This document shows positions 11,401 through 18,668 of a DNA stretch of 64,000 nucleotides, in pieces (within the stretch, counting starts at the first letter, position 1; every line of letters starts with the position of its first letter). The position numbers and the translations under genes were made by a program. The notes beneath the pieces are model-generated. The model was not told the DNA's origin and searched no databases. It worked only from the letters and a program-made list of their open reading frames with translations. The stretch is from Planctomycetaceae bacterium. GTDB taxonomy: Bacteria > Planctomycetota > Planctomycetia > Planctomycetales > Planctomycetaceae. The stretch covers positions 124,001-188,000 of the forward strand of contig JACKHO010000006.1 of NCBI GenBank assembly GCA_020638955.1, in the 5' to 3' direction.

Positions 11401-11726
11401 GCACACATCCCGTGGGAGAACTCAAACTGAATCCGTTCGGACTAGCCGACGTATACGGTAACGTCTGGGAATGGACACAGGACAGTTGGTCGACGAAATC
11501 CTACAACCAACTGGATGCAACCTCTCTGATTGATCCATTGAACTTAACAGACACAAGCCCCCAACACGTAATTCGCGGTGGCTACTTTTGGGATGTTCCA
11601 TCCTACTGTCGTTCATCAAATCGACGTACCACGCCACCCGGTGCACAGTATAACAATCAGGGATTTCGCGTTGTGTTGCCCGTAGACGCAGTCAGGCAAC
11701 TATCGAGCGAAGAGGCGAATCGATAG
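5412..11726 (+). CDS. Giant membrane Ser/Thr protein kinase with three FGE-sulfatase-like domains, DUF1080-like and LamG-like domains
   Basis: 2104 residues. Order: a linker with LLSRVEALLASH; a complete Hanks-type kinase domain from about residue 113 (glycine loop GKGAFG, VAIK Lys144, HRD Asp237, DFG Asp257); one membrane helix at about 411-437; and an exported part of nearly 1700 residues. The exported part holds FGE-like domain 1 (about 502-776), a DUF1080/3-keto-disaccharide-hydrolase-like domain (799-976), two LamG-like domains (from 988 and 1223), FGE-like domain 2 (1483-1760) and FGE-like domain 3 (1813-2093). FGE domains 2 and 3 are preceded by almost identical linkers (DNA around 9770-9950 and 10755-10940), which points to recent internal duplication. 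Likely role: sensing an extracellular glycan or peptide and signalling through the upstream ECF factor. The FGE-like modules probably bind rather than catalyse; that is inference. Confidence 0.9.
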   Translation: MTERDIFLAALEIDDLDARQAHIVSACAGDSELLSRVEALLASHESQSQFLETPAVEQMAGESTAPQTESHGEAPTRDEVAATMIQDSPSMSKDSNFSFLSSSERLGFLGRLGHYEIEEVLGKGAFGIVFKAFDEKLHRVVAIKVLAPEMAATSPARKRFLREARSSAAVRHENVVAIYAVEEEPIPYLVMEYIPSKTLLDRLNENGPLDVSEVLRTGKQIADGLAAAHSQGLIHRDIKPGNILLDTSISNHVKITDFGLARAADDASVTQSGVIAGTPMYMAPEQAMGHKLDTRADLFSLGSVLYQMVSGRPPFRAPSTVAVLKRVVDEEPRPIREIIPETPEWLCDIIGRLHVKDPDKRYQTASEVSADLDRSLRQYQQDGVVTGVVKPAWEAETVVTKVEKPKPGGGWFNTLLWLGAVCLFLVALIFVAASNLFNPPSVNNAVTNSTTDVAPNPPSSPALPGWQGWPIDAPPPAIAPFTAEEAKMYQVAWATYLGVPVEYTNSIGMKFRLIPPGEFMMGSTPEEIEAALEVAGEDMVWLKGIQSEAPQHKVKLTQPVYVAVTEVTQAQYEQVIGTNPSHFSATGEGKDAVTNLETDNHPVEMVSWNDAVEFCAKLSQQEQLKPFYFRSGETITPLKGTGYRLPTEAEWESACRAGTTTRFWSGEEDKSLMQVGWFMRNSGKRTHATGELKANPFGLFDVHGNVWEWVQDNWDPAYYGKFEENAAVDPCSPFLADSQQVIRGGYWFNYPSHCRSSCRLADPPTYRNYVIGFRIALPVDAVKQSLQRNLIESSPVELFNGQELTGWKMHPDAPGNWHVENGELISDGKPSYLFSERNDYDNFELTCEVSISDGGDSGLIVRSPFEKVGPNGLPGYEAQIQAGKVLTAGWATGAIAQSGTSTGWSLKQYSSISVPPNEYFTLKVRAAHNRVKTYVNGVQVAEYVDPAWTYQRGHIALQHSGANTVIKFRKITVTELVPEQSTTTPANFALQFDGIDDFVSIPVQLGMVGRYVPDRPFTYEAFFTPHQQRPEVEQGVLKKEALPPPLVPGVLGFFRIGALTYQPGKHLLDWVESTQIFSDAPIVKNQEHHVAMVWDGQVMQMYVDGVKQNLGRAVIPPLDSAVQSEFDNAPFSLCGMQTQNGFVNTFAGTIREVRISTTARYTDDFIPEQRLTTDASTIGLYHCDDGAGNTLADASGNNRHGTIHGANWVRTDRVPAVRPTSEFALQFDGVDDCVEWSELSVPLDRPVRIELAATVDSIQTNAETGIPIFNWGGAVAVSAAADPNIGDVLTVRFLSNPGVHHTWHIRNAVEAGRRFSLVVDYRDGVANFSVNGRPVPASQLRYVLQRDGESDFDARPETFRLFSDMKRSFLATPSTHPDQKSIALHGKVHHLKLTQDTGDTIAEFDFTQGSGDVLNDSSGNGHDGKIVGATWVKADDSAIVAQEQFDWSTIWPADAPAPAIAPFTTDEAKAHQEAWAKYLGVPVEYENSIGMKFRLIPPGEFMMGSTPEEIAAAGAGEPALGKQLIEAEGPQHRVVLTQPFYLAATELTQAEFEEILGRNPSQFSPNGARKAAVDGMETAKFPVDRLSWHEAAEFCIALSEREKMKPSYFRNGAVVTSLGNDGYHMPTEAEWEFACRAGTTSLYSSGDSVGDAQRVAWLRPNSGARTHAVGELPPNAFGLFDVHGNVWEWTEDGYDPLSYSKGTERPFVAPRVELGPEHLRVIRGGNFNCADPLARSAHRRGSVGHWSGDGLGVRISLPFAAVKAAIERPDTPETPISEYQWPTDAPAPAIAPFTADEAKAHQEAWAKYLGVPVEYENSIGMKFRLIPPGEFMMGSTLEEIAAALSVVGEDKTWQEEVNSEGPQHRVVLTQPIYVGVTEVTQSQYENVVGTTPSHFSATGDGREAVANLDTNDHPVERVTWNDAAEFCANLSQQSRLKPFYFRSGPSVTLLAGNGYRLPTEAEWEFSCRAGTMTRFWCGTDDSDLLAAAWFRANAGSRTHPVGELKLNPFGLADVYGNVWEWTQDSWSTKSYNQLDATSLIDPLNLTDTSPQHVIRGGYFWDVPSYCRSSNRRTTPPGAQYNNQGFRVVLPVDAVRQLSSEEANR

Positions 11727-11731
11727 CCTCC

Positions 11732-12079
11732 TCACAACAATCCCAACACATTCTCCGGCGGTCGACCGAGTATGGCATTGTCGCCCTTCACGACAATGGG
11801 GCGTTCGATGAGCTTGGGATGTTCATGCAGCAGCTGAATGGCTTCCTTCTTCGTCAGTTCCTTCTTGGCCAGTCCCAGCTCTTTGTAGACGTCTTCGCCT
11901 TTTCTCATCAGCTCTTTGGGGGCCATTCCCAGTTTCTTGAGAAGCCCTTCGAGTTCACGTGTCGATGGCGGCCTGTCCAGGTACAGAATCACTTCCGGTT
12001 GGATGCCGGAGTCTTCAATCAGCTTCAGAGTCTGTCGACTCTTTGAACAACGGGGATTGTGATAAATGCGAACGCTCAT
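11732..12079 (-). CDS. arsC: ArsC-family arsenate reductase (glutaredoxin type)
   Basis: A 115-residue protein beginning MSVRIYHNPRCSKSRQTL; Cys10 is the expected nucleophile that attacks arsenate before glutathione/glutaredoxin regeneration. The C-terminal RPIVVKGDNAILGRPP is the conserved substrate-pocket region of the family. The start at 12079 gives the usual family length; the frame extends 22 codons further upstream without supporting features. It stands alone, converges on the kinase gene with a 5-bp gap, and has no arsR or arsB neighbour, so a YffB/YfgD-like thiol reductase role cannot be excluded. Confidence 0.85.
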   Translation of the reverse strand: MSVRIYHNPRCSKSRQTLKLIEDSGIQPEVILYLDRPPSTRELEGLLKKLGMAPKELMRKGEDVYKELGLAKKELTKKEAIQLLHEHPKLIERPIVVKGDNAILGRPPENVLGLL

Positions 12080-12248
12080 GGTGTGTGTGACTCTCAATGA
12101 AATCCAGACTTGCTCTGTAACCACAGACAGGAATGTCGGCGTCACCGGTTCGTCCTAAGGATATGTAAATGTCTCGTCATCTCCAGTCAGATTCTTGTTG
12201 GTTGGGGGTTAGCGTTGGTGGGATGCCAATTCCAAGGAGTTTGTCCCC

Positions 12249-12327
12249 CCTCACCCCGGCCCTCTCCCCCACAATGAACGTCACGAGGTATTGCATTGTC
12301 CATCGTGGGGGAGAGGGGGAGTTGAGG
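12249..12327. repeat. Large inverted repeat in the intergenic region before the esterase/SMP-30 gene
   Basis: Left arm 12249-12276 and right arm 12301-12327 pair over about 27 bases with few mismatches, including a perfect core CCCTCTCCCCCAC against GTGGGGGAGAGGG; the loop is 24 nt. It occupies most of the 373-bp gap between arsC (minus strand) and the next gene. It has no T-run, so it is more like a dispersed palindromic element than a terminator. Confidence 0.75.
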
Positions 12328-12452
12328 CGCGACCGCGACTTAACGGATGCACCCAAGTACACTCCGGTTTGACGCGGTCACTTGTCCAACTCGTTTCGGA
12401 AGGCCATGATGGGCGGTCTTACTGTCGCTCATCCTGCAGGGACCTTCACCAC

Positions 12453-15080
12453 ATGCAAACGCCCTTTGTTCATCTGACTCGATTTACTTACGCCACCTTG
12501 CTTCTCAATGCATTCGCGCTGCTGGCATTGTTTCCCGGCCAAGGGCAAATTGCTCAGGCGCAGGAGAATCCCGACCGCGTTGTGCAGGAAGGTGTTCCTA
12601 AGGGGAAAGTGACTTCCGGTGAGTTTACTGAGAGCGAAATCTTCTCCGGGACCACGCGGCAGTACAGCGTTTACGTCCCGGCTCAATACAAAGCGGACAA
12701 GCCCGCCAACCTCATGGTCTTTATGGATGGTGGCGGCTACGCGAATCCGAAAGGTGGCTTCCGGGTGCCAGTGGTCTTTGACAACCTGATTCATCAGGGC
12801 GCCATGCCGGTCACCATCGCCGTGTTTGTGAATCCCGGAACCATTAAGGCCACGCAAGAGGGGGCGCAGGATCGCAGCAATCGCTCATTTGAATACGACT
12901 CCATGGGCGACCGCTACTCGAAGTTCCTCATTGATGAATTCCTCCCTATTGTCTTGAAGGGACTCAACGTCTCTGACAATCCGGCGAATCGCGGGGTGTG
13001 CGGGATTTCCTCCAGCGGGATTTGTGCATTCACCGTCGCCTGGGAACGGCCCGATCAATTCGGCAAGGTGCTGAGTCACATCGGCAGCTTCACGAATATT
13101 CGCGGCGGCTGGGCGTATCCGGGACTGGTTCGCAAGTCGAGCAAGGAACCGAAGAACATCAAGGTTTATCTGCAAGATGGTGTGGACGACCTCAACAATT
13201 TGCACGGCAACTGGCCACTCGGAAATCGCGACCTCGCAGCCGCTTTGCAGTTCGCGGGATACAAGTACAAGCTGGTCATGACCGAAGGCGGGCACAGCGG
13301 CAAATGGGGCGGTGAAGAACTCCCCAATGCCCTCCGCTGGCTATGGGATGACAACGCCGAGTCGACCAACATTCCCATTGTGAATACGAAGCCCAAATGG
13401 GAACCGCATCCCGACGCCGTCCCCCGTGACGACGTGCCGCATGGAAAAATCATCCAAATGCCGCAGTGGGAATCCAAGATTTTCGAGGGAACCATCCGCG
13501 ACTGGTCTGTCTATGTTCCCGCCCAGTACAAAGAATCTGAGCCTGCAGCCCTCATGGTCTTTCAGGACGGCGAACGGATGCGCGACGTCAATGGCCGTTG
13601 GCGCATTCCGGTGGTGTTCGACAATCTCATTGCCCGTGGCGACATGCCACCCACCATTGCAGTGTTCATCAACCCTGGGCAGGACAAAACCAAGCCGAGT
13701 CAGAACGGCAAGTACTCCAATCGTGGCTATGAGTACGACGGCCTCGGCGACCGCTACGCTCGGTTCCTGCTCGAAGAAATCCTGCCGGAAGTTGAGAAGC
13801 AGTACAACATCTCGCACGATCCCGAAATGCGGGCGATTGGCGGTTCTTCTTCTGGTGCGATTTGCGCATTCACTGTCGCCTGGGAACGCACAAACGAATT
13901 CCGCAAGGTGTACTCCAGCGTCGGTAGTTTCACAAACTTGCGCGGTGGAAACATTTATCCTTCGCTGATTCGCAAGACAGAGCCAAAGCCAATCAGAATG
14001 TATATGGCCGACACGAGTGGCGACGTCGACAACGCGTTCGGTAGCTGGCCGTGGGCGAACCAACTTACGCATTCGGCGCTCACCTACATGGGATACGACG
14101 TGCATTTCGACTGGGCAGAAGGCTACGCCCACAACTCCGACTTTGGCAGTTCGAAGTTCCCTGACGCCATGAAGTGGCTATGGCGAAAGGAAGCTCACAC
14201 ACCGCAGTACAACACCAGTGGCGATTTGGGAGGGGATTTGACACTCCTCAACCTCCTGGTTCCCGGTGAGTCATGGGAACTAGTGGCTGATGACCTCGGA
14301 TTCGCAGATGCACTTTGCGCCGACAAAGATGGCAACCTCTACTTCTGCGACATGCGTGCTCCGGCTGTCTACCGACTCGATGCAGCAACGGGGAAACGCA
14401 CGTTCATCGCGGAAGAATCTGTCAGTGGTCTCGAATTCAGTCCCGATGGAAAACTGCTCTACGCCTGCCAGGGTTCGAAGAGCCGCGTGATTTCCATCGA
14501 CGTCGCCAACGGTGAAGTGAAAACCATTGCCGAGGGTGTGAAACCAAACGACCTCGCCGTCACTCGCGACGGATTCATTCTGTTCACGCAAACCGGAACT
14601 CAGGAAGTCGTCCGGATTAATCCTAAGACCGGCGAAGTGACAACGGTCGATACAGGCATCGCCAAGCCAAACGGAATTGCCCTCTCGAACGACGGAGGCA
14701 CCCTTGCCGTCTCCGAGTACGGCGGCCAATTCACCTGGATGTTCCGTGTGAATGCGGAAGGTGTGCTCGACGCGAAAATGCCAAATATGTCGCTGCGGTT
14801 GCCCATCGATCCGAACGGCCAATTCAATTTCAATGAACCACCGCCGTATGTGTCGGTGGCCAAAGGTGACGGCATGGCGGTTGATCGTAAGGGACGATAC
14901 TACGTGACGAGTGCCCTCGGCGTGCAGGTCTTCGATCCCACGGGACGCCCCTGCGGTGTTCTGCCGCAGCCAAATCCCGAAAAGCCGCTCACAACCTGCA
15001 TGCTGGCCGGTCCCAACCACAGCACGCTCTACATCGCACAAGGTTCGGAAATCTACCGCCGCAAGCTGACGGTTGAGTAG
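12453..15080 (+). CDS. Secreted fusion of two esterase (alpha/beta hydrolase) domains and an SMP-30/gluconolactonase-like propeller
   Basis: 875 residues with a signal peptide (about 1-36, ending near GQIAQAQ). Two homologous Esterase-D-like domains follow (about 40-345 and 350-640). Each carries the matching landmarks WSVYVPAQY or QYSVYVPAQY, PVVFDNLI, GDRY and ICAFTVAWER. The second has a good nucleophile elbow (GGSSSGA); the first reads CGISSSGI and does not fit GxSxG exactly. The C-terminal part (about 650-875) is an SMP-30/gluconolactonase-like beta-propeller (LVADDLGFADALCADKDG, KPNGIALSND, GDGMAVDRKGRYYVTS). Likely an exported carbohydrate ester or lactone hydrolase. ATG 12453 is chosen because it begins the signal peptide; the frame is open from 12291. 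Confidence 0.85.
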   Translation: MQTPFVHLTRFTYATLLLNAFALLALFPGQGQIAQAQENPDRVVQEGVPKGKVTSGEFTESEIFSGTTRQYSVYVPAQYKADKPANLMVFMDGGGYANPKGGFRVPVVFDNLIHQGAMPVTIAVFVNPGTIKATQEGAQDRSNRSFEYDSMGDRYSKFLIDEFLPIVLKGLNVSDNPANRGVCGISSSGICAFTVAWERPDQFGKVLSHIGSFTNIRGGWAYPGLVRKSSKEPKNIKVYLQDGVDDLNNLHGNWPLGNRDLAAALQFAGYKYKLVMTEGGHSGKWGGEELPNALRWLWDDNAESTNIPIVNTKPKWEPHPDAVPRDDVPHGKIIQMPQWESKIFEGTIRDWSVYVPAQYKESEPAALMVFQDGERMRDVNGRWRIPVVFDNLIARGDMPPTIAVFINPGQDKTKPSQNGKYSNRGYEYDGLGDRYARFLLEEILPEVEKQYNISHDPEMRAIGGSSSGAICAFTVAWERTNEFRKVYSSVGSFTNLRGGNIYPSLIRKTEPKPIRMYMADTSGDVDNAFGSWPWANQLTHSALTYMGYDVHFDWAEGYAHNSDFGSSKFPDAMKWLWRKEAHTPQYNTSGDLGGDLTLLNLLVPGESWELVADDLGFADALCADKDGNLYFCDMRAPAVYRLDAATGKRTFIAEESVSGLEFSPDGKLLYACQGSKSRVISIDVANGEVKTIAEGVKPNDLAVTRDGFILFTQTGTQEVVRINPKTGEVTTVDTGIAKPNGIALSNDGGTLAVSEYGGQFTWMFRVNAEGVLDAKMPNMSLRLPIDPNGQFNFNEPPPYVSVAKGDGMAVDRKGRYYVTSALGVQVFDPTGRPCGVLPQPNPEKPLTTCMLAGPNHSTLYIAQGSEIYRRKLTVE

Positions 15081-15181
15081 TCGGCAGCGGTACGTTTTCG
15101 TCCGGTTGAAGTTCGGGGCGAATCGCCGTAAGCTGAGCGGCTAAGGAAACTTGTTACTAAAGCCTGCTTCGAATCCGGGTG

Positions 15182-15203
15182 GCACAGACATTCTTGTCTG
15201 TGC
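15182..15203. repeat. Short perfect hairpin, GCACAGAC arms
   Basis: GCACAGAC, a 6-nt loop ATTCTT, then GTCTGTGC: 8 perfect base pairs in the 223-bp gap before the oxidoreductase. No T-run follows. Probably a dispersed palindrome. Confidence 0.6.
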
Positions 15204-15303
15204 TCAGCTCGTGAGGACATTGTCAGTCCGGTTCTAACGCAGCGTTCACATGTCACGGGGCGATTTGTTCGTCCAGTATTCATTTCGATTGGAGTAGAAA
15301 GTC

Positions 15304-16497
15304 ATGGATCATATTAACGGAGACTTGGGCCGGAAGTTGCGAATGGGCCTAACGGGGGGCGGCGAAGGGGCGTTTATTGGTCGCGTGCACAACCATGCCG
15401 CTGTCATCGACAACCGGGCCGAACTCATTGCCGGTGCCCTGTCGTCGAACCCCGAAAAGTGCAAAGCCTCGGCACCGTTCTACGACATCAAGCCAGAGCG
15501 CGCTTATGGCTCGTTCCAGGAAATGATGGACACCGAAGCGGGCCTGCCAGAGGGTGAACGCATCGACTTCGTGTCCGTCGCCACTCCCAATCACACCCAC
15601 TTCCCCATCGCCAAGGCAGCCGTCGAGAAGGGATTCAACGTCATTTGCGACAAGCCGATGACATTCAACCTCGAAGAAGCCGAAGAACTGCTGAAACTGG
15701 TCGAGGCAAGTGGCGTGGTCTTCGCTGTGTCGCACAACTACACCGGCAATCCAATGGTGCGTCAGGCGCGCGAAATGATTCTCGCTGGCGAACTCGGGGA
15801 AATTCAGGCCATTCGCTCGAACTACATTCAGGGATGGTTGCGGACCCGTCTGGAAGAAACCGGCCAGAAGCAGTCAGCGTGGCGGACCGACCCGTCCAAG
15901 AGCGGTGCCGCCGGTGCGTTCGGTGACATTGGAACCCACGCCTACAACCTCGCCCGTTACATGACCGGCCTGCTGCCGGACAAAGTGTCGTGCCACCTCA
16001 AGGCGTTCGAGCCTGGACGTAAGCTGGACGACTATGGCCACGCTGTCATCCAAATGGAAAACGGTGCTCTGTGCACCGTCACCGCCAGCCAGATTTCACA
16101 CGGTCGCGAAAACGACCTGTTCATCGAAATCGACGGCACGAAGGGTGCTCTGCAGTGGCGTCAGGAAGATCCCAACTACATGACCTTCCGCGTCAACGGC
16201 AAGCCACACCAAATCTACTTCCGTGGTGCAGGATTCAACGGCGAAATGGCCGCCGCAGCCACCCGCATTCCCGCCGGTCACCCGGAAGGCTACCTCGAAG
16301 CGTTCGGTAACGTGTACCGCAACGCCTTCGACGCCATGATCCTCCGCGCCACCGGCAAAGACTTCGAAAAGCGCGACACCGTCTACCCGAACATCTACGA
16401 CGGCGTCGAAGGGATGTACTTCATCCAACAATGCGTCGCCAGCAGCGCCGAAGGCGGAGCGTGGTTGAATTTGAAGCATGAGGCTGCTCGACGTTAA
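15304..16497 (+). CDS. Gfo/Idh/MocA-family NAD(P)-dependent oxidoreductase
   Basis: 397 residues. An N-terminal Rossmann fold (LRMGLTGGGEGAFIGRVH) binds NAD(P); the family CDKPMTFN (EKP-type) motif lies near residue 117 and the catalytic-site helix GAFGDIGTHAYNLA near 203, with His as the likely catalytic residue. The C-terminal sheet domain is complete. These enzymes oxidise or reduce sugar and inositol derivatives; the substrate cannot be read from sequence. GGAG at 15291-15294 lies 9 nt before the ATG. A strong terminator follows at 16525, so it is probably monocistronic. Confidence 0.9.
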   Translation: MDHINGDLGRKLRMGLTGGGEGAFIGRVHNHAAVIDNRAELIAGALSSNPEKCKASAPFYDIKPERAYGSFQEMMDTEAGLPEGERIDFVSVATPNHTHFPIAKAAVEKGFNVICDKPMTFNLEEAEELLKLVEASGVVFAVSHNYTGNPMVRQAREMILAGELGEIQAIRSNYIQGWLRTRLEETGQKQSAWRTDPSKSGAAGAFGDIGTHAYNLARYMTGLLPDKVSCHLKAFEPGRKLDDYGHAVIQMENGALCTVTASQISHGRENDLFIEIDGTKGALQWRQEDPNYMTFRVNGKPHQIYFRGAGFNGEMAAAATRIPAGHPEGYLEAFGNVYRNAFDAMILRATGKDFEKRDTVYPNIYDGVEGMYFIQQCVASSAEGGAWLNLKHEAARR

Positions 16498-16524
16498 TAC
16501 GAGCCTTTTACATTTTGCTCTTCC

Positions 16525-16560
16525 AGGTTCCCAAGCTCCTTAGGCTTGGGAACCTTTTTT
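16525..16560 (+). terminator. Rho-independent terminator
   Basis: A 12-bp perfect stem (AGGTTCCCAAGC / GCTTGGGAACCT) with a 7-nt loop, followed by six T residues, 28 bp after the oxidoreductase stop codon. Confidence 0.9.
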
Positions 16561-16700
16561 CGTAAAACTCGGTTGACCAGACGAGACGAGATCAGCCTGG
16601 TGTTTCGATGGCACGGAGCAATTTACTAGAACGTGGTAGATGACAAACGTGTTCCGAAAGGAATGCACGAAGAAAGCCAAATTCGACACAGTGAGTCGTG

Positions 16701-16991
16701 ATGAATTCAGTTCCGCACAAGGTTTTTCTGTTCCTGGGGGCAATTCTCGCCTCAGTCATCTTGTCATGTGCCGGATGTGTTCTCTACCTCGAACAGTACA
16801 CGATGCCCCCTTCAAAGATGCGACGTATCGATTACGGAATGTCAAAGGGGGAGATCCGCGAGGCTCTTGGAGATCCTTATCGAATTGATTCAGACGGAAA
16901 CTGGATTTACCGAGCAATCAATTTTTCGGAAGGCCAAGTGCTAATTGAATTCGATGAAAATGGATTGGTGGATTACGTCGGAATCGAATGA
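16701..16991 (+). CDS. Small exported protein with a SmpA/OmlA (BamE)-like domain
   Basis: 96 residues. A hydrophobic N-terminal segment (about 7-25, with Cys residues at LSCAGC that could form a weak lipobox) is followed by YGMSKGEIREALGDPYRID and a short strand pair ending VLIEFDENGLVDYVG. This is the pattern of SmpA/OmlA-like domains: a helix with a GMSxxEVxxxLGxP-type motif, then strands. In proteobacteria BamE helps outer-membrane protein assembly; here only the fold is suggested. ATG 16701 is preferred over GTG 16698. Confidence 0.65.
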   Translation: MNSVPHKVFLFLGAILASVILSCAGCVLYLEQYTMPPSKMRRIDYGMSKGEIREALGDPYRIDSDGNWIYRAINFSEGQVLIEFDENGLVDYVGIE

Positions 16992-17119
16992 GCTTCCAAG
17001 TGGCCACGATCTCTTGTGAGCCAAGAATTGAAGTTCCCGATGGATAGAGGGGAACTGCACCCGGCAACTGCAGAAGTCCAAGGCCAGACTGGACGAATTC
17101 CCTTCAACCGAAGAAACTT

Positions 17120-18613
17120 ATGGTGACGAACATGAGTTTTGAGGTTGCCATGAGTTTCACTCCCGAAGAGCTTTCACATATCTCCACAATGCACGCACGC
17201 CGCAGTTTCTTGCAGCAGACGGGAATTGGTCTGGGACGAGTTGCCCTCGCCACATTGCTGGGGGCGGCGGGAAGCAGCGTTGGCAGAGCACACGCTGCGG
17301 AAGCCATTACGGAACCGAATGCTGTTCGCCCGAGCCATTTTCCCGGCAAGGCGAAGGCTGTCATTCATTTGTTCATGGCCGGGGCACCGAGCCAGTTTGA
17401 ACTCTTCGAAAACAAGCCGCTGCTGAAAGAACTGGAAGGGCAACCGCTACCCCCCTCGATTATTGGGGATCAGCGGTATGCGTTCATTCGGCCCGATGCC
17501 GCCGTGCTCGGCGGACGGTTCAAGTTCGCAAAGCATGGCCAGTCGGGGGCGGAACTCTCGGAGACGCTCCCCAATCTGGGACGCATTGCTGATGAAGTCT
17601 GCATTCTGAAAGCAGTGCATACCGATCAGTTCAATCACGCACCGGCTCAAATCTTTTTCAACACCGGATTCTCCCAGCCCGGTCGTCCCAGCATGGGCTC
17701 CTGGGTGACGTATGGACTCGGTGCGGAGACCGACAATTTGCCCGCGTTTGTCGTGATGAGTACGGGAGCCGGGTTGAGCGGTGGGGCGACTCTGTGGTCG
17801 AGCGGACTTCTTCCCACGCAGTTCACCGGTGTGCAGTTTCGCAGCCAGGGAGATCCCATTCTCAATGTCAACAATCCTGCGGGGATTGATGACGCGTTGC
17901 AGGCCGACACATATGACCTGCTTGCAAAGTTGAACCAGAAACGGCTGGCTGTCGTGGGCGATCCCGAAATCGCAACGCGCATGGCCGCTTTCGAAATGGC
18001 CGCGCGATTGCAGGTGTCGGCGCCCGAACTCATGGACTTCAGTGACGAAACGCAGGAAACGCTTGACCTCTATGGCTGCAAGCCGGAGGAACCTTCATTT
18101 GCCCGCGCATGTTTACTGGCCCGCCGGATGGTGGAGCGCGGTGTGAGGTTCATTAACCTGTATCACGCCGGATGGGATGCGCACTCGAACGTTGAAGGGA
18201 ACGTTCGTAACAACTGCAAAACGACCGACCAGGCCAGTGCGGCACTCGTCCTCGACCTTAAACGTCGGGGCCTGCTCGATGAAACTCTCGTCATTTGGGG
18301 CGGTGAGTTTGGTCGCACGCCGATGGTGGAATCAAACGCCGCATTGGGACGCAGCCTGGGACGAGACCATCATCCACAGAGCTTTTCAATGTGGATGGCA
18401 GGCGGCGGGATTAAGCCTGGGATGACTTATGGTCGCAATGACGACTTTGGATTTCATCCTACGGAGAATGACGTCCATGTGCAGGACCTGCAGGCTACGA
18501 TTCTGCATACGCTTGGCCTCAACCACGAACGCCTCTCAATTCGTCGCCAGGGCCTCGATTTTCGCCTTACTGGGGTGGAGCCAAGGCGCGTGGTGCAGGA
18601 GATTTTGAGCTAG
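17120..18613 (+). CDS. DUF1501 domain-containing exported protein
   Basis: Up to 497 residues with a Tat-like signal (MHARRSFLQQTGIGLGRVAL) followed by a full DUF1501 domain (FMAGAPSQFELFENKP, DQFNHAPAQIFFNTG, GRSLGRDHHPQSFSMW, DLQATILHTLGL). The family is related to sulfatases/alkaline phosphatases in fold and is abundant in planctomycetes, usually beside DUF1549/DUF1553 cytochrome proteins; none is adjacent here. Three in-frame ATGs (17120, 17132, 17150) are possible; the last has GAGG 5 nt upstream and may be the true start. Confidence 0.85.
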   Translation: MVTNMSFEVAMSFTPEELSHISTMHARRSFLQQTGIGLGRVALATLLGAAGSSVGRAHAAEAITEPNAVRPSHFPGKAKAVIHLFMAGAPSQFELFENKPLLKELEGQPLPPSIIGDQRYAFIRPDAAVLGGRFKFAKHGQSGAELSETLPNLGRIADEVCILKAVHTDQFNHAPAQIFFNTGFSQPGRPSMGSWVTYGLGAETDNLPAFVVMSTGAGLSGGATLWSSGLLPTQFTGVQFRSQGDPILNVNNPAGIDDALQADTYDLLAKLNQKRLAVVGDPEIATRMAAFEMAARLQVSAPELMDFSDETQETLDLYGCKPEEPSFARACLLARRMVERGVRFINLYHAGWDAHSNVEGNVRNNCKTTDQASAALVLDLKRRGLLDETLVIWGGEFGRTPMVESNAALGRSLGRDHHPQSFSMWMAGGGIKPGMTYGRNDDFGFHPTENDVHVQDLQATILHTLGLNHERLSIRRQGLDFRLTGVEPRRVVQEILS

Positions 18614-18668
18614 GGCAACTTCCATTCGGCAGTTAAATCTGCAAGAAGAGTTGGCCGTACCGTTCAAG

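Noticed and set aside
12291..12452. N-terminal extension of the esterase/SMP-30 protein
   Set aside because: The extension is translated from a hairpin repeat and would displace the signal peptide.
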